64,000 nt of DNA, taken from Metallosphaera yellowstonensis MK1. GTDB taxonomy: Archaea; Thermoproteota; Thermoprotei_A; Sulfolobales; Sulfolobaceae. Shown piece after piece: positions 18,839 through 29,716 of this stretch. The stretch lies in contig NZ_JH597770.1 of the NCBI RefSeq assembly GCF_000243315.1, forward strand, positions 348,740 through 412,739, read 5' to 3'. How positions within the stretch are numbered: the stretch's first letter is position 1; the number at the start of each line of letters is the position of its first letter. Position numbers and translations under genes: made by a program. Below the pieces are notes generated by a model, which worked only from the letters and a program-made list of their open reading frames with translations, had not been told where the DNA came from and did not search any database.

Positions 18839-20740
18839 TCATCCACTCTTCTCTTTCAACACCCTCCTTATTAACTCAGCCACCCGTCTCCCTTCGGCTC
18901 TTCCCCTTACTTTGTCCATCACCCTTCCCATGACAATTCCAAATGCCTTTTCCCCCTTAACTCTCAATTCCTGTTCACTCTCTTTCACCACCGCACTAAT
19001 TATGGCCAACAACTCATCGTCGCTCAGTTGTGTGTACTTAACAATTATCTCTCTTAGGTTCCTGTTCTCTCCAGGAGAACAATAGTCCAGCAGGATTGAA
19101 GGTATAGAATCCTTAGATATTCTTCCCTCGTATACCTCCTCCAGTATCTTTTCAATCACACTATCAGTAACCCTGTTTATATCACCGCCTTGAGACTTGA
19201 CATATTTCAGTGTGTTCTCTAGGGTTGAAGCTATCAGAGTGGGGGGAACTTTTTGCCCGAACTTTGTAACTAATTTCTCAAAGAGCTCCAGTCTGGGACT
19301 GTTCAGAACCTGTTTGGCTAGCTCTTCGTTGAGGCCAAGTTTTAGAAGGCTATCGAGCTTCTCCTCCGGGGTAGGGGGAGCGATAGTCTCTGCCTCTCTG
19401 AGTAGGTCTGTCGTGATTCTTATGGAGGGTATATCAGTTTCTGGGTACATCCTGGCAGAGCCAGGTTGAGGTCGCATAAACTTACTGGTTCCGTCCTCGT
19501 TTGCGGCTCTGGTCTCTTTTGGTACACCTTCGAAGGCGTGGGCTAATCGGTCTCTAATCACAGAGACCGCTTTCTCCAACTTCTCCCTCTGTCCTACAAT
19601 GAGTATAAATGCATCACGTTCATGAATGCCTAGGGTTTCCCTTACCTTGCTTATCTCAGTCTCTGTTATTCCATAGTTCGGGAGCTCGTCAGAGTGGAAT
19701 ATCCCCCCCAGTCCTGCTAGAGACTTAACGTAGTCCGAAACTTCTGTCCCGAATCGTCTTCCCGGCATTACCTCCTTTCCTAAGATACCTGCGAATCCTG
19801 GAGCCTTTATCCCGATCACTTGACCTCCCCTGTTTAATTCCGATAGAATTACCCTGCTCTTGGTTTCACGAAATAGGTCAGTTAATTCCTTAAACATAAA
19901 GTTCTCAAGGAACGTTTCCTTGTCCAATCTAGAACGCAGTGCCTCTCTAATTTCCAGGAGAGACCTCTGCCTCTTAGCCTCATTTTCTATAATCTTAGGG
20001 ATTAGATCAAGGTCTTGTACTCCCTTTATCTCTGTCTTAACTCCCCCACTGATTGACACGTTAAGGTCCTGCCTTATGGTGCCCAGACCTCTCTTCACCT
20101 TACCAGTCAACCTGAGCATCTGACCTATCTCTAAAGCTACCCTCTTAGCCTGCTCTGGGGAGCTTATATCGGGACCTGTAGATATCTCTATCAAAGGAAT
20201 TCCAAGCCTGTCTAGATTGTACCTGACAGTATCCTTCAACTCCTCGATCTTTCTCGCAGCGTCTTCCTCTATTGCTATAGTCTGGATGGAGATCCTGCCC
20301 TCTACATCGTCTAGGTAACCCCCCAGACCCACTATGGCCGTCCTCTGAAAACCCGAGGTATTAGAACCATCTATTACAGTCTTCCTCATGACTAGAACTT
20401 CATCTACCGGATTACCGTGTAGTGCAATTGTTATTGCCAGACCTATCATTATTGCCTCAAGGTTCATGGGATGAGGGGGTTCCTCGTCACATTCAACTAG
20501 ACACGATGAATTCAGAGGGACGTCGTAGACGAATTTTTTCCCCTTCTCCCACTCGAAGTAAGCCGCTACGTCTATCTCACCGAGCTCACTCATCACCGGT
20601 TTCAAGTACCTCTCTAGGCTATTCCCAACCTTTTCGTCGAGCTCGGTTGGACATTGGCAGAAGAGCTTGTGCTTAGTGTTCAGCTGTTGATGAACCTCAA
20701 GACCGACCTTAAGTCCCAATTTCCTATAATCGTCACTCAT
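18839..20740 (-). CDS. gatE: Glutamyl-tRNA(Gln) amidotransferase subunit E
   Basis: The tRNA-binding kinase subunit of archaeal GatDE, which converts Glu-tRNA(Gln) to Gln-tRNA(Gln). The 633 residues show the GatB-like core ([47 protein letters not shown]), an inserted AspRS-like domain in the middle, and a C-terminal YqeY-like helical tail ([20 protein letters not shown]). This full architecture distinguishes GatE from GatB. Its start overlaps the gatD stop by eight bases, so the two subunits are translationally coupled. Confidence 0.95.
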   Translation of the reverse strand: MSDDYRKLGLKVGLEVHQQLNTKHKLFCQCPTELDEKVGNSLERYLKPVMSELGEIDVAAYFEWEKGKKFVYDVPLNSSCLVECDEEPPHPMNLEAIMIGLAITIALHGNPVDEVLVMRKTVIDGSNTSGFQRTAIVGLGGYLDDVEGRISIQTIAIEEDAARKIEELKDTVRYNLDRLGIPLIEISTGPDISSPEQAKRVALEIGQMLRLTGKVKRGLGTIRQDLNVSISGGVKTEIKGVQDLDLIPKIIENEAKRQRSLLEIREALRSRLDKETFLENFMFKELTDLFRETKSRVILSELNRGGQVIGIKAPGFAGILGKEVMPGRRFGTEVSDYVKSLAGLGGIFHSDELPNYGITETEISKVRETLGIHERDAFILIVGQREKLEKAVSVIRDRLAHAFEGVPKETRAANEDGTSKFMRPQPGSARMYPETDIPSIRITTDLLREAETIAPPTPEEKLDSLLKLGLNEELAKQVLNSPRLELFEKLVTKFGQKVPPTLIASTLENTLKYVKSQGGDINRVTDSVIEKILEEVYEGRISKDSIPSILLDYCSPGENRNLREIIVKYTQLSDDELLAIISAVVKESEQELRVKGEKAFGIVMGRVMDKVRGRAEGRRVAELIRRVLKEKSG

Positions 20741-22052
20741 ATTTCCACCTCGGGAACAGGTCTATTGTATGTCTCAGGTTAATCTCGCCAACTAGATTAC
20801 TTTGCATCAGTCTTCTCACCTCAGCCAAGTCTGTCTCATGGGCTAATACCCACATTAGTTTGACCAGAGCTACTTCAGGCAACATATCTTCAAGTGGAGT
20901 CACTCCAGCCTGTTGTAATAGCCTTCCGGTGGTGTAGACGTTCATGTTAACTCTTCCAAATAGGCACTGGGAGGTCATCCCCACGAACACCCCCTCCTTC
21001 TCTGCTCTCCTGAAGACGTCCACGAATTGATCCGAGGTGTGACCTAAGCCAGTCCCCTCCACGATTATCCCTCTCACGCCCGATGAAACCAGGTAGTCCA
21101 CAATTTCTGGCCTAAGTCCTGGATAGAACTTCAAGAGGAATACCTTCTCCTCGAACTTTGGGCTAGCCTCAACCTCGTCGCTTCTCTTTATGAAGTCGGT
21201 TCTTAGCATCTTTATCCTCTTCTCTCTCCAGAACACTTTAGCTAAAGGAATGTCATTAATGCTCTGGAACGCATCCCTCCTGCTCGTGTGCATCTTCCTC
21301 ACCTTGACTCCCCTGTGAGCTAAGACGTGGGAGTCGGAACTCTCACCGTGCATTGCGACTGCGACTTCAGCGAACTCTCCATGTTTGGCTAGCAGAATTG
21401 ATGATATCAGGTTAATCGTTGAGTCGCTGCTGGGCCTATCACTACTCCTCTGTGAACCTACCATGACGACCGGACCAGGAAGTTTCTTTAGGGCAAAGGC
21501 CAGAGCAGAAGCTGTGAAACTCATTGTATCGGTACCGTGAGCTATCACTATCCCGCTATTACCCTCCTTAAACGCTGATACCACAGATTGAATTATCTTG
21601 ATCCAATACTCCGGCCTCATGTTCTCGCTCAGGATACTGAAAAGGATCTCGGCTGAGACCTCAGCTATTTCCTTTATTTCTGGTGCGAACATCAGTATTT
21701 CCTCGGTACTGAGAGCAGGTCTCACGGCTCCGGTTTCATACTCTACTCTGCTGGCTATAGTGCCCCCGGTGCTTATTATTTTGACCTCGCTCCTCCTCTT
21801 CTCTTCTGATGTGACTGGGTGTATTCTGGATTTTCCCTTGCTTATCAACCTCAAAGTTGCGTTCTCTATGGAGAAACCTGCGTTATATCCGTTGTCCAAC
21901 TTCACAACGAGGATTGAGTCGTCCTTGGAGTAAGATGGCATCAAGAGTCCCCTCACGGTAAGGCCGTTCTTCACTATCTCTACCACATCCCCAACTTCCG
22001 CTCCTATCTTCTCAAGTAATTCCAGGGCTTTACCCCTATATCCTTCTAACAT
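20733..22052 (-). CDS. gatD: Glutamyl-tRNA(Gln) amidotransferase subunit D
   Basis: The asparaginase-like subunit that releases ammonia from the amide donor for GatE. The 439 residues have an N-terminal beta-barrel domain (residues 1-80), then the L-asparaginase core with both threonine motifs, [10 protein letters not shown] near residue 92 and [11 protein letters not shown] near residue 168. It comes first in the gatD-gatE operon with an eight-base overlap. The upstream region also carries ribosomal protein S30e on the same strand, 33 bases away. Confidence 0.95.
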   Translation of the reverse strand: MLEGYRGKALELLEKIGAEVGDVVEIVKNGLTVRGLLMPSYSKDDSILVVKLDNGYNAGFSIENATLRLISKGKSRIHPVTSEEKRRSEVKIISTGGTIASRVEYETGAVRPALSTEEILMFAPEIKEIAEVSAEILFSILSENMRPEYWIKIIQSVVSAFKEGNSGIVIAHGTDTMSFTASALAFALKKLPGPVVMVGSQRSSDRPSSDSTINLISSILLAKHGEFAEVAVAMHGESSDSHVLAHRGVKVRKMHTSRRDAFQSINDIPLAKVFWREKRIKMLRTDFIKRSDEVEASPKFEEKVFLLKFYPGLRPEIVDYLVSSGVRGIIVEGTGLGHTSDQFVDVFRRAEKEGVFVGMTSQCLFGRVNMNVYTTGRLLQQAGVTPLEDMLPEVALVKLMWVLAHETDLAEVRRLMQSNLVGEINLRHTIDLFPRWKYE

Positions 22053-22085
22053 TTTATGATATAAGAGAAAATAATTAATAAAAAG

Positions 22086-22256
22086 TTACATCCTTCTGGC
22101 TGCTCTCTGAGGTTTCTGTGACCCCTTTAACACTCTTCTCTCATACTCCATCCTGTTCCTTACTCTAGGGGGCTCCTTGTGCTTCTCTTTAGGCTGTATC
22201 TTAGGAGTTTGACCCCTTACCTTACCGGCTTTCGTTAACGAACCGTGAGATGGCAT
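22086..22256 (-). CDS. rps30e: 30S ribosomal protein S30e
   Basis: A 56-residue basic protein beginning [20 protein letters not shown], the characteristic archaeal S30e start, and ending in a run of basic residues. The mid-section [19 protein letters not shown] matches the family. It is a complete gene of normal length with an ATG start. It is divergent from nop5, which begins 72 bases away across a shared AT-rich stretch (acatttaaactt), and lies directly upstream of gatD-gatE. Confidence 0.93.
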   Translation of the reverse strand: MPSHGSLTKAGKVRGQTPKIQPKEKHKEPPRVRNRMEYERRVLKGSQKPQRAARRM

Positions 22257-22327
22257 GTCTATCGGAATGTATAGTCAAAACAAGACATTTAAACTTAGAG
22301 CTTTTAGACTGATGTGGGCTTTAGTCA

Positions 22328-23560
22328 ATGAAAATTTATCTAGCGGAACACACCATTGGCTCTTTTGCGTTCGATGAATCTGGGAACCTAGTGGACTACG
22401 TACTCAATCCAAAAGAGCTAGGTAAAGTTGTTGAGATGCTCATTGCCTTAGAGAACGGAGAACCCATGTCTGCCACAATGGAGCTCATACAGAAGATCAA
22501 ACCTTCAGACGTAATCCTAGAAAGTGAAGCCGAGTCTTCAAGGATGCAGAACCTCGGTATAAAGGTAACAGCCAAACCACATCATATAGGGGCTAAGAAG
22601 CTGAGGGAGTCGTTACCGGAAATAGCGTTAAAGGTCAAATTCGCAGAGACCCCAGAAGAGCTCTATTCCTTCCTGTACCAGGTCTCCCTGGAGTATACGA
22701 GGAGGAAGTTAAGGAGGGCCGCGCAGAAGAGGGATCTATTGGCCATCCAGGCCATAAGAGCCATAGACGATATAGATAAGACCATTAATCTCTTTTCTGA
22801 GAGATTGAGAGAGTGGTATAGCCTTCACTTCCCAGAGATGGACAAGATGATAGAAGACCACGAGCAATACTCGAAAATAGTCAGGGAGGCTGGCTACAGG
22901 GATAACATAACCCCTGAAGGTTTAATTGAGCTTGGCATGAATGAACAGAGGGCCAAAAAGTTATACGATGCAGCAAAGAAGAGCATAGGGGCTGATATAT
23001 CGGAGGCGGACATAAACTCCATAAGGGAGTTAGCGGGCACAATTCTCTCCCTTTACAAACTTAGAAGTACACTCTACGATTACTTGGACTCTGTGATGAG
23101 GGAAGTTGCCCCTAACGTTACCGAATTGGTAGGTCCGACATTAGGGGCAAGGCTGTTGAGCCTAGCTGGAAGCCTTCAGGAGCTATCTAAGATGCCTGCC
23201 AGCACCATCCAAGTTTTAGGTGCTGAGAAAGCCCTCTTTAGGGCACTGAAGAGCGGCAGCAGACCTCCAAAGCACGGTATAATATTCCAGTATCCTGCCA
23301 TACACGTGTCGCCGAGATGGCAGAGAGGAAAGATAGCGAGAGCTCTGGCAGCGAAACTCGCCATAGCGGCTAGGGTAGACGCATATAGTGGGAGATTTAT
23401 AGGTCAACAACTAGTGGAGCAGATTAACAAAAGGATAGAGGAGATCAAGACTAAATATGCACAACCACCTCCAAGGAAGCCACAGCAGAACAAGGAAGAG
23501 GGAAGGAAACAGGAGGGTAGAAGAGAGCATAAAAGGGGAAAGAAAGGAAAGAGGAGATGA
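22328..23560 (+). CDS. nop5: Nop5 (Nop56/58-like), C/D box snoRNP core protein
   Basis: A scaffold of the archaeal C/D box ribonucleoprotein. It binds fibrillarin through its N-terminus and the L7Ae-guide RNA complex through its Nop domain. The 410 residues show an N-terminal domain, a long coiled coil (about residues 125-280) and the Nop signature [25 protein letters not shown] near residues 317-341, with a Lys/Arg-rich tail. It is followed six bases later by fibrillarin, the standard archaeal operon. Confidence 0.96.
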   Translation: MKIYLAEHTIGSFAFDESGNLVDYVLNPKELGKVVEMLIALENGEPMSATMELIQKIKPSDVILESEAESSRMQNLGIKVTAKPHHIGAKKLRESLPEIALKVKFAETPEELYSFLYQVSLEYTRRKLRRAAQKRDLLAIQAIRAIDDIDKTINLFSERLREWYSLHFPEMDKMIEDHEQYSKIVREAGYRDNITPEGLIELGMNEQRAKKLYDAAKKSIGADISEADINSIRELAGTILSLYKLRSTLYDYLDSVMREVAPNVTELVGPTLGARLLSLAGSLQELSKMPASTIQVLGAEKALFRALKSGSRPPKHGIIFQYPAIHVSPRWQRGKIARALAAKLAIAARVDAYSGRFIGQQLVEQINKRIEEIKTKYAQPPPRKPQQNKEEGRKQEGRREHKRGKKGKRR

Positions 23561-23566
23561 TAGAGC

Positions 23567-24268
23567 ATGTCAAGTGAGGTATTGGAGACTGTCAGGGAAA
23601 CTAAAATGGAGAACGTGTTTGAGTGCGTCTATGTAGACGGTACAGTGAGGCTATGCACTAAAAACTTAGCTCCCGGTTTCACAGTGTACGGAGAGAGAAC
23701 CTTCAAGTACAGGGACGCGGAATTCAGGGAGTGGAACGCATTCAGGAGCAAGCTGGCTGGGGCTATCCTTAAAGGCCTGAAGGAGAGTCCAGTGAAGAGG
23801 GGTTCAAGAGTACTCTATTTAGGTGCAGCCTCTGGGACGACTCCAAGCCATATTTCAGATATAGTTGAGCTCAGCGGCAAGGTTTATAGTGTGGAGTTCT
23901 CGCCTAGGGTAGTGAGGGAACTCATTCTGGTAGCACAGCATAGACCTAACATGTTCCCTATCCTGGCAGACGCGAGGTTTCCACAAAACTATTCCGCAAT
24001 AGTTGAGGACGCAGACGTGATCTATGTCGATATAGCCCAGCCCGACCAGACAGAGATAGCAGTCTATAATGCAAGATTCTTCCTACGCGACAGGGGTCAC
24101 TTACTCCTAGCCATAAAGGCGAGGAGTATAGATGTGACTAAGGATCCGTCTGAGGTGTTCAAAGCCGAGGCTGAGAAGCTTAAAAACGAGGGTTTTGAGG
24201 TAACTCAAATAATCAACCTTCATCCTTACGATAAGGATCACGCAATGGTGTTAGCGAGGCTCCAATAG
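23567..24268 (+). CDS. flpA: Fibrillarin, guide-RNA-dependent 2'-O-methyltransferase
   Basis: Methylates ribose 2'-OH groups in rRNA and tRNA under direction of C/D box RNAs. The 233 residues are of normal archaeal length. The AdoMet-binding loop [18 protein letters not shown] sits near residue 84, and [13 protein letters not shown] follows near residue 150. It is in an operon with nop5, six bases upstream. Candidate guide RNAs elsewhere in this window (50729-50785, 47417-47470) would be its cofactors. Confidence 0.96.
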   Translation: MSSEVLETVRETKMENVFECVYVDGTVRLCTKNLAPGFTVYGERTFKYRDAEFREWNAFRSKLAGAILKGLKESPVKRGSRVLYLGAASGTTPSHISDIVELSGKVYSVEFSPRVVRELILVAQHRPNMFPILADARFPQNYSAIVEDADVIYVDIAQPDQTEIAVYNARFFLRDRGHLLLAIKARSIDVTKDPSEVFKAEAEKLKNEGFEVTQIINLHPYDKDHAMVLARLQ

Positions 24269-24288
24269 GTGACAGGGCATAGAGACCC

Positions 24289-24702
24289 TTGTTCGATAAG
24301 ATATTCAATATAGGTCTCAAGGACCTTTTGGATTCTATGCCCGCAGAGTATGTTACCTTAAAGGAGGCTTTGGACGGAAAGGTCGAAATAGCGCTTAATA
24401 ACGGCTTGAAGCATAGGTTTGATCCCGAGGAGCTCAGGAAGATATCCCAGTCGATACCCCTATACCTGTGGTCTCTAGTTAGGATACCCCTCATCTTCGT
24501 TAAACTCCCGTCTCCAGGAGAGTACAAACTTAACGGCTCTGAGTGGGATCGGAGAGCCCTCTCCATAATACTAGGCAAGGAGAATTCAGTATTATCTGGA
24601 GGGCAGATGGAATCTCTCCTCAGGCAGTATAAATCACTAATATTTATTACCCTTAGTCATGATAGTATTTCTGGATCAGACAGAACAGAGGATGAGTTAT
24701 GA
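24289..24702 (+). CDS. UPF0216 / DUF61 family protein
   Basis: A 137-residue protein with a TTG start, 20 bases after fibrillarin. The stretch [23 protein letters not shown], then [15 protein letters not shown], is typical of the archaeal UPF0216 family, whose function is unknown. Its last 44 bases overlap the next gene. Conserved placement after the snoRNP operon would suggest an RNA-related role, but nothing in the sequence proves it. Confidence 0.75.
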   Translation: MFDKIFNIGLKDLLDSMPAEYVTLKEALDGKVEIALNNGLKHRFDPEELRKISQSIPLYLWSLVRIPLIFVKLPSPGEYKLNGSEWDRRALSIILGKENSVLSGGQMESLLRQYKSLIFITLSHDSISGSDRTEDEL

Positions 24703-25594
24703 TATGCCTAGTCTTCCAGATGAAGTGGTAAGGATATTAGAAGAGGAGTCGAAGGAGTACTCCGTCATAGAGTATCCAGAGAAGTCTAGGAAATCTATAG
24801 ACGTTATAGCCAAGGGAAAGTACAGGAAATTCGTCATCAGGATCTCTGGGGATCATACATCTAAGGATGAGACTAAGGAATTGAGGAACTTTTCCGTTAT
24901 TCTGGGGGGTACCCCTGTGATAGTTACGGATGAGACGGAGGAGGACATAGCCATAGGGAAAGGTAATGTCATAGGCCTTTCCTTAGAGGGATTAAGCAGG
25001 GCTTTAAGGGGCGAGAAGATTTTCATATATAGGACAAGGGGAGGGATATTCATCAAGATAAGGCCAGACGTTTTGAAAAGGAAGAGAATCGAGATGAGCT
25101 ACAGTATGGGTGATCTATCCAAGCTTCTCGGGGTGACCAGGAAGACCATCTATGATTACGAGAACGGGGAATCCGATGTCTCCATCGAGGTCGCCGAGAA
25201 GTTAATTGATATATTCGGTGACGAGATCATAGGGGATGTCTGCGACGGAGTGCAGAACAACCTCTCTCTTGAGGAACCTACGGCTGGTGAAGGTCTCAGC
25301 TCCAAAATAGCCGACAGTCTGGCAAAGATAGGTTTCCTGTCTGCAACTTTGAGACTCACAGCCGTTGACGTTGTAGCGTCCAAAGGATCCGAAAAAGTGT
25401 TGGTCACCATAGAACCCAAGAACTCTGAAGAGACTGAAAAGAAGTTAAGGGAAGCCATAAAGATGGCCTCAGGACTTAGGACTAAGCTCTTAGTTATGGC
25501 TAGGACTTCGGTCTCTGCAAAGAGATTACAGAAGGATGGGTTTAATATCCTCACTCAGGATGACATTGATAGCCTTGGGGACGAAATTATATGA
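24659..25594 (+). CDS. HTH transcriptional regulator (COG1395-like)
   Basis: A 311-residue protein with an Xre-type helix-turn-helix in the middle (residues 143-188: [25 protein letters not shown]). An N-terminal alpha/beta domain precedes it, and a C-terminal restriction-endonuclease-like or effector region follows. It matches the archaeal predicted-regulator family COG1395 by layout. Start choice is between ATG 24659 and ATG 24692; a TATA-like atatttatt near 24639 lies close upstream. It overlaps both the UPF0216 gene and trm1, so the three may be one transcript. Confidence 0.78.
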   Translation: MIVFLDQTEQRMSYDMPSLPDEVVRILEEESKEYSVIEYPEKSRKSIDVIAKGKYRKFVIRISGDHTSKDETKELRNFSVILGGTPVIVTDETEEDIAIGKGNVIGLSLEGLSRALRGEKIFIYRTRGGIFIKIRPDVLKRKRIEMSYSMGDLSKLLGVTRKTIYDYENGESDVSIEVAEKLIDIFGDEIIGDVCDGVQNNLSLEEPTAGEGLSSKIADSLAKIGFLSATLRLTAVDVVASKGSEKVLVTIEPKNSEETEKKLREAIKMASGLRTKLLVMARTSVSAKRLQKDGFNILTQDDIDSLGDEII

Positions 25595-26708
25595 AGTAGT
25601 CGAGGGAAAGGCTAAGATCTTAGCCCCTGACCCCTCTGCATACTCTAGGGAAGGAAAGTATGACCCATCCTGGGCTCCTGTCTTCTATAATCCTAAGATG
25701 ACTTTTAATAGGGATGCAAGCGTTATAGCTGTTTCACTCCTCTCCCCGAAGTCCATATTGGACTCAATGTCAGCTACTGGGATCAGGGGAATCAGGTACA
25801 ACCTGGAGAGCGTCTCCCCAGATGAGACTATCTTTAATGACAAGAATCCAGCGGCAATAACCTTACTGAGAATCAACGTAGAGAGAAACGGTCTGAAGAA
25901 CTATAAGATAACTCAATTGGACGCTAACGTGGCAATGCACCAATTTAAGGTGGACTTTACGGATGTGGATCCCTTTGGCTCTCCATCACCCTTCACTCTG
26001 GGCGCTGTAGCCTCAACGAGGAGGGGTGGGGTAATAGCATTGACAGCTACCGATTTGGCCCCCTTAGAAGGTAGCTCCAGAGCCTCCTGCTTCAGGAAGT
26101 ACGGTGTTAGGACTTCTAAGCTCAGTTACTCAAAGGAGGCAGGACTGAGGATCCTTCTGGGTAAAGTGGTCAGAGACGCGGCCCTCTTTGAGAGGGGGGT
26201 AGTTCCTCTCTTCTCCTTCTACAAGGAGTATTACTACAGACTGTTTGTAAAGTTAGAGCCTGGTGCGAAGAGGGCCGATAAGTCTCTCCAGGAGTTAGGC
26301 ACTATGTATGAGTGCACCAAATGTGGCTATATCTTTCTAGATACCGACCCGTGTATCAGGTCATGTCCGTTGTGCGGTGGATCCTTACTCTCCTCCGGAC
26401 CAGCGTGGACTGGAAGTATCAACGATGAGGTCTTTTTGGATAAAATGAGGTCTGTTCTCGAAAAATTTTCATATCTAAAAAGCTATAGTGAATTATCATA
26501 TCTTTTAAATTTATTAAAGAATGAAAATAAATACAAGCTATATTACAACCTCAGCGTCATAGCATCAAAACTGAGGACAAATATGAGGCCTATACATAAG
26601 GTCTTAGAATGTCTAGGTGATGCCTCAAGGACACACTTCAATAACGTTGGAATTAAAACCTCGAGGGAGTTCAAGGAAGTTGTGGAATGTTTGAAGTCAA
26701 GCTACTGA
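25560..26708 (+). CDS. trm1: tRNA (guanine26-N2)-dimethyltransferase
   Basis: Makes N2,N2-dimethylguanosine at position 26 of tRNA using AdoMet. I place the start at ATG 25560 ([21 protein letters not shown]), which matches the family N-terminus better than the ATG eight codons upstream. The remaining 382 residues include [11 protein letters not shown] (AdoMet loop), [11 protein letters not shown] (catalytic motif) and a zinc site, [23 protein letters not shown], near residue 260. It overlaps the upstream regulator by 35 bases and the convergent TFE-beta gene by 12. Confidence 0.93.
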   Translation: MTLIALGTKLYEVVEGKAKILAPDPSAYSREGKYDPSWAPVFYNPKMTFNRDASVIAVSLLSPKSILDSMSATGIRGIRYNLESVSPDETIFNDKNPAAITLLRINVERNGLKNYKITQLDANVAMHQFKVDFTDVDPFGSPSPFTLGAVASTRRGGVIALTATDLAPLEGSSRASCFRKYGVRTSKLSYSKEAGLRILLGKVVRDAALFERGVVPLFSFYKEYYYRLFVKLEPGAKRADKSLQELGTMYECTKCGYIFLDTDPCIRSCPLCGGSLLSSGPAWTGSINDEVFLDKMRSVLEKFSYLKSYSELSYLLNLLKNENKYKLYYNLSVIASKLRTNMRPIHKVLECLGDASRTHFNNVGIKTSREFKEVVECLKSSY

Positions 26709-27068
26709 AGACAGAATCCAATTAGATAACTTGGTACAAGAGCTTGGAGTCACGTGAGCTCCATTATCACATTTGAAGAGAAGTTTACATGTGAAACATG
26801 GAATATCCTCTATACTACCTAGATTGACGTATATTTGTTGTTCCTCTATCCTCCTCACAGCAAAGAGCTTAATTACAGGCTTTCCGTTCTCCTTGACTGC
26901 CTTCTTGATTATCATTTTTTTATTAATCAATTTCTTCACTGTAGTAGCGAGTTCCCTTGTAGAGATACCGAGCTTTCTTGCAAGTTCTTGTTGCGAGATT
27001 CCTTCATCACCACTCTCCGCTATCTTTCTGTGCACTAATTCCTCGTTTGTTGAGATTTTTGTCTCCAA
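26697..27068 (-). CDS. Transcription factor E beta subunit (TFE-beta, Rpc34-like)
   Basis: A 123-residue protein with an N-terminal winged helix (SQQELARKLGISTRELATTVKKLI, residues 25-48). A four-cysteine cluster follows, Cys91, Cys94, Cys100 and Cys111, spaced as in the cubane [4Fe-4S] site of TFE-beta, the archaeal relative of RNA polymerase III subunit RPC39/34. It pairs with TFE-alpha to help open promoters. The start is TTG at 27068. A minus-strand TATA box at 27090-27100 lies 27 bases upstream, so the mRNA is leaderless. Confidence 0.82.
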   Translation of the reverse strand: METKISTNEELVHRKIAESGDEGISQQELARKLGISTRELATTVKKLINKKMIIKKAVKENGKPVIKLFAVRRIEEQQIYVNLGSIEDIPCFTCKLLFKCDNGAHVTPSSCTKLSNWILSSVA

Positions 27069-27089
27069 ACCATTTCACCTGGGTTAGCT

Positions 27090-27101
27090 GATTTTATAAT
27101 A
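27090..27101 (-). promoter_or_regulatory. TATA box for TFE-beta
   Basis: On the minus strand the sequence reads atattataaaat, centred about 27 bases before the TTG at 27068. This supports that unusual start codon as the first codon of a leaderless transcript. Confidence 0.55.
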
Positions 27102-27366
27102 TGTGATTGCAGGCTTATTTACTTTACTTCCGTTCAACTCCCTCCCTCATCGAGGTTCCTTAGCCTTGTAAAGTTTAAAATCTGGAAAGGTTTTAATGGG
27201 AAACCAGAATCATAAAAAACTAAAGAGCCTCACGTGCGCTAGAAGGCATTGAATGGTAAAACCTTTCGAATCGAAATCGATTTTAAACTAAATTTCACCT
27301 AAGAGGCCCCAAGCCCCTATTACAACAAAACGGTTTCGACATCAATCAATTGTTGTATGAAACGGC
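27102..27366. other. Non-coding gap between TFE-beta promoter and TFB2 stop
   Basis: About 265 bases without a convincing gene. A plus-strand TATA-like gtttaaaat near 27172 precedes an 18-codon ORF at 27196 that is too short to support. The motif gaaaggtttta near 27185 recurs inverted as taaaacctttc near 27256, so a transcript here could fold back on itself. I cannot assign a function. Confidence 0.35.
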
Positions 27367-28254
27367 TCATATTGAAACCTCAATCTCAAAGTTGCTTACT
27401 ATCTCCTTGTATCTGTTCCTAATAGTTACCTCAGTTATCTGCAACGCCTCTGCTACCTCCTTCTGGGTCTTCTTCACGTCCATAAGGCTACTGATGAGGT
27501 AAACCATTGCAGCACTCAGTGCCAAATACCCCTTCCCGCTGGTCAGACCCGTGTTGAACATCAGATCTACTAGTTCAGCGGATTTGGTTCCAACCTGCTG
27601 AGGCAGATTTAACCTATTCACGATCTTTGGTATGTGCTCAACCGGCTTCAATTTGGACTTCATGTTCTGAGTGTTCTTAGCTACAGCCTGCACTCTCTCG
27701 AGGGCCTTCCAAAGAGTACTCGTATCTAAGGAATATATTTTCCTTATTTCTTGGATATAGATAGGGAAATTATTAACTTGGCTAGCGTAATATAATGTAG
27801 CAGCTATAAGGGCGTACATGTCAACTCTCCTGGCTAAACCAGTTTCTATGAGTTTCTTAATTATCATTGCAGCTGTCTCCTTAACGTGCTCCGGTAAGTT
27901 CAACTTTGCTGCTTCACTGTTTAGAGTCGACAAGTAGGTTACCACTTTCTTATCCCTTGCAGCAACTCTAAGTTTACTTTGCCATCTCTGAAGTTTCATT
28001 AATTTGACTTTGTCTTTCATTCTGGCACTTCTACCAATTATTGTAGTGATACCTCCGTCGTGGACTCTGTTCGTGAAGGGAGATCCAGCTCTTCCCTTCT
28101 TGTCTCTGTCCGAGCTATCGAACTCTCTCCATTCTGGGCCGGTGTCTACTACGTTTTCTGCGATAACAGTACCGTCTATACTGCAGATGAATTGAGCCCT
28201 CGTTTGGTCATAAATAATTTTATCGCCGACTCCACACGTTGGGCAGACCATCAT
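27367..28254 (-). CDS. tfb2: Transcription initiation factor B paralogue (TFB2-like)
   Basis: Bridges TBP-bound DNA and RNA polymerase. The 295 residues have an N-terminal zinc-ribbon region (Cys4, Cys7, Cys24, with Asp27 where the fourth cysteine is expected), the B-reader/linker (PEWREFDSSD), and two cyclin-like repeats ending ITEVTIRNRYKEIV. The sequence diverges markedly from the vegetative TFB1 of Sulfolobus as I recall it. Next to gar1, that points to the TFB2 paralogue. The start overlaps the gar1 stop (ATGA). Confidence 0.85.
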   Translation of the reverse strand: MMVCPTCGVGDKIIYDQTRAQFICSIDGTVIAENVVDTGPEWREFDSSDRDKKGRAGSPFTNRVHDGGITTIIGRSARMKDKVKLMKLQRWQSKLRVAARDKKVVTYLSTLNSEAAKLNLPEHVKETAAMIIKKLIETGLARRVDMYALIAATLYYASQVNNFPIYIQEIRKIYSLDTSTLWKALERVQAVAKNTQNMKSKLKPVEHIPKIVNRLNLPQQVGTKSAELVDLMFNTGLTSGKGYLALSAAMVYLISSLMDVKKTQKEVAEALQITEVTIRNRYKEIVSNFEIEVSI

Positions 28255-28556
28255 CTCTTGCCACCCCTCTTCCTCCCGATTCTGGGCATCTCGAGGAAGA
28301 CGTCACCCCTAGGTTCTTCTCTAGTAAGGGGTTCTACGAGAAGAAGGGGGTTCTCTATAGGTCCTAAGACATCTAAGACTTTGCCTACTCTTCTCCCACC
28401 GCTGTCAAGGAGTATTAGGCCCGTTGGGTCCTCCCTTGAGTAGTCTAGGTTGGGGTTGGCTGCTACCAACCACTTCTCATTAAGGACGGACTTGACGAAA
28501 CGACCCATGGGGACTTGTTTAACGTGTTTCACGATAGAAGGTAATACTCTTTCCAC
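28251..28556 (-). CDS. gar1: H/ACA RNP protein Gar1
   Basis: A small beta-barrel protein of the H/ACA pseudouridylation particle, helping Cbf5 turnover. The segment GKVLDVLGPIENPLLLV is the Gar1/Naf1 signature, and the tail is Lys/Arg/Gly-rich. The GTG at 28556 gives 101 residues. The TATA-like element on the minus strand (gatatata, about 28560-28567) is only a few bases upstream of it, which would fit better with a start at the GTG in codon 9 (28532). It is in an operon with tfb2, four-base overlap. Confidence 0.88.
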   Translation of the reverse strand: MERVLPSIVKHVKQVPMGRFVKSVLNEKWLVAANPNLDYSREDPTGLILLDSGGRRVGKVLDVLGPIENPLLLVEPLTREEPRGDVFLEMPRIGRKRGGKR

Positions 28557-28623
28557 ACTTATATATCACTAATGATAATACTCGATAGATAATTGAAGAG
28601 ATAATACGAGCCTAGGATTGAGA

Positions 28624-28788
28624 TTATTGGCCATAGGAAATATAAAGCGTATCCATCTCGTCAGTCGCCACCCAGTTTAGGTTCCAGAACCCCCTAGTCA
28701 ATCCGAACGTAATTTTGGCTTTTAATTCTGACAGATCACTATGGTAGGCCCAGCTGTCCGCTTCGAGTTTAGGAAAAGTTATTAACAT
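28624..28788 (-). CDS. Possible small protein (54 residues), unknown
   Basis: An ATG-started frame whose translation (MLITFPKLEADSWAYHSDLS ... LYISYGQ) has a protein-like composition with three tryptophans. This contrasts with the low-complexity antisense frame that continues into the neighbouring coiled-coil gene. It fills the otherwise empty gap between gar1 and the coiled-coil gene. No clear promoter or family is recognised, so it may be spurious or a remnant. Confidence 0.3.
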   Translation of the reverse strand: MLITFPKLEADSWAYHSDLSELKAKITFGLTRGFWNLNWVATDEMDTLYISYGQ

Positions 28789-28810
28789 AGCAATCTCTAT
28801 GTAAGCCCTG

Positions 28811-29716
28811 ATGAGCAACCCGCCAGCAGAGGCAGCGGAAGAAGACCTTCTTAAAAGGATAAGCGACCTTAGACAGGAGATAAACAAGCTGAAGGAAAAG
28901 AAATATGCAGCGATAGAGGAAGTAAGGAAGTTAAGACAGAGGAGGATTGAAAAAATAGAGAAGCTAAAGGCCGTCAGGGCCCAGCTCGAGACACTTTTCC
29001 AGGAGTATAATGCCCGGATCAATGAGTTGAAGGAACTTAAGCAAAAGAAGGACGCCCTATTTGACGTAATAAAGGAGATGAGGAGGGAATTTGAAGAACT
29101 AAAGAATCTTATGAAGAAGACACAAGGTTTGAATCCCGACTTGCTCGAAAAGCGCATAAAGAGCCTCGAGTGGAGAATCCAAACTTCATCGCTTACTCTA
29201 GACGAGGAGAAGAGGCTGATTCAGAAAATAGCTGAATTGGAGAAGAAATTCACAGAGGCTAAGAAAATACTAAAAATTAAGGAGAAAGGGAATGAAGAGA
29301 AAGCGGAGTTCCTAGCTAAAAGGATAGAGCTCGCGACGATTAGGCAGAAGATCTCAGCAACAGTGGGCGAGATAAGTGAGAAGAAGAAGTTGATAGCCTC
29401 ATTGAAAGAAGAGAGAGAGAAGATCAAAAAGGAACTGGACGAGCTGAAGCAGAGGATAGAGCAGAAGAATAAGGAGATAGAGGATCTGAATAGCCAGATA
29501 GAGCAGAAGAACAGAGAGCTAGAGAAACAGGTGGAGACTCAGAAGAAGATGGAGAGAGGTGTATATGGCGGTGCTAACGATGCGGAAGTCTTAGAGAGAA
29601 AAAGGAAAGTCGCAGAGGAGAAATTAAAGAAAGGGGAGAGGCTAACATTCGAGGACTTTTATGCCCTTTATGGGGCTGCCAGGGGAAAAGATGAAGACCA
29701 CGGTAATTTACATTGA
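28811..29716 (+). CDS. Coiled-coil protein (COG1340-like)
   Basis: A 301-residue protein that is almost entirely heptad-rich coiled coil from about residue 10 to 245 (repeated Leu/Ile with Lys/Glu, for example [20 protein letters not shown]). It has a short globular C-terminal segment, [15 protein letters not shown]. It matches the archaeal coiled-coil family COG1340, of unknown role. The ATG at 28811 sits about 26 bases after a TATA-like ttattaac. The last 26 bases overlap the following membrane protein gene, suggesting co-expression. Confidence 0.85.
   Translation: MSNPPAEAAEEDLLKRISDLRQEINKLKEKKYAAIEEVRKLRQRRIEKIEKLKAVRAQLETLFQEYNARINELKELKQKKDALFDVIKEMRREFEELKNLMKKTQGLNPDLLEKRIKSLEWRIQTSSLTLDEEKRLIQKIAELEKKFTEAKKILKIKEKGNEEKAEFLAKRIELATIRQKISATVGEISEKKKLIASLKEEREKIKKELDELKQRIEQKNKEIEDLNSQIEQKNRELEKQVETQKKMERGVYGGANDAEVLERKRKVAEEKLKKGERLTFEDFYALYGAARGKDEDHGNLH

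Noticed and set aside
28789..29157. Upstream half of a 177-residue minus-strand ORF over the coiled-coil gene
   Set aside because: Low-complexity Ser/Phe/Leu text is what the antisense of a Lys/Glu coiled coil produces. Only the non-overlapping tail is considered.
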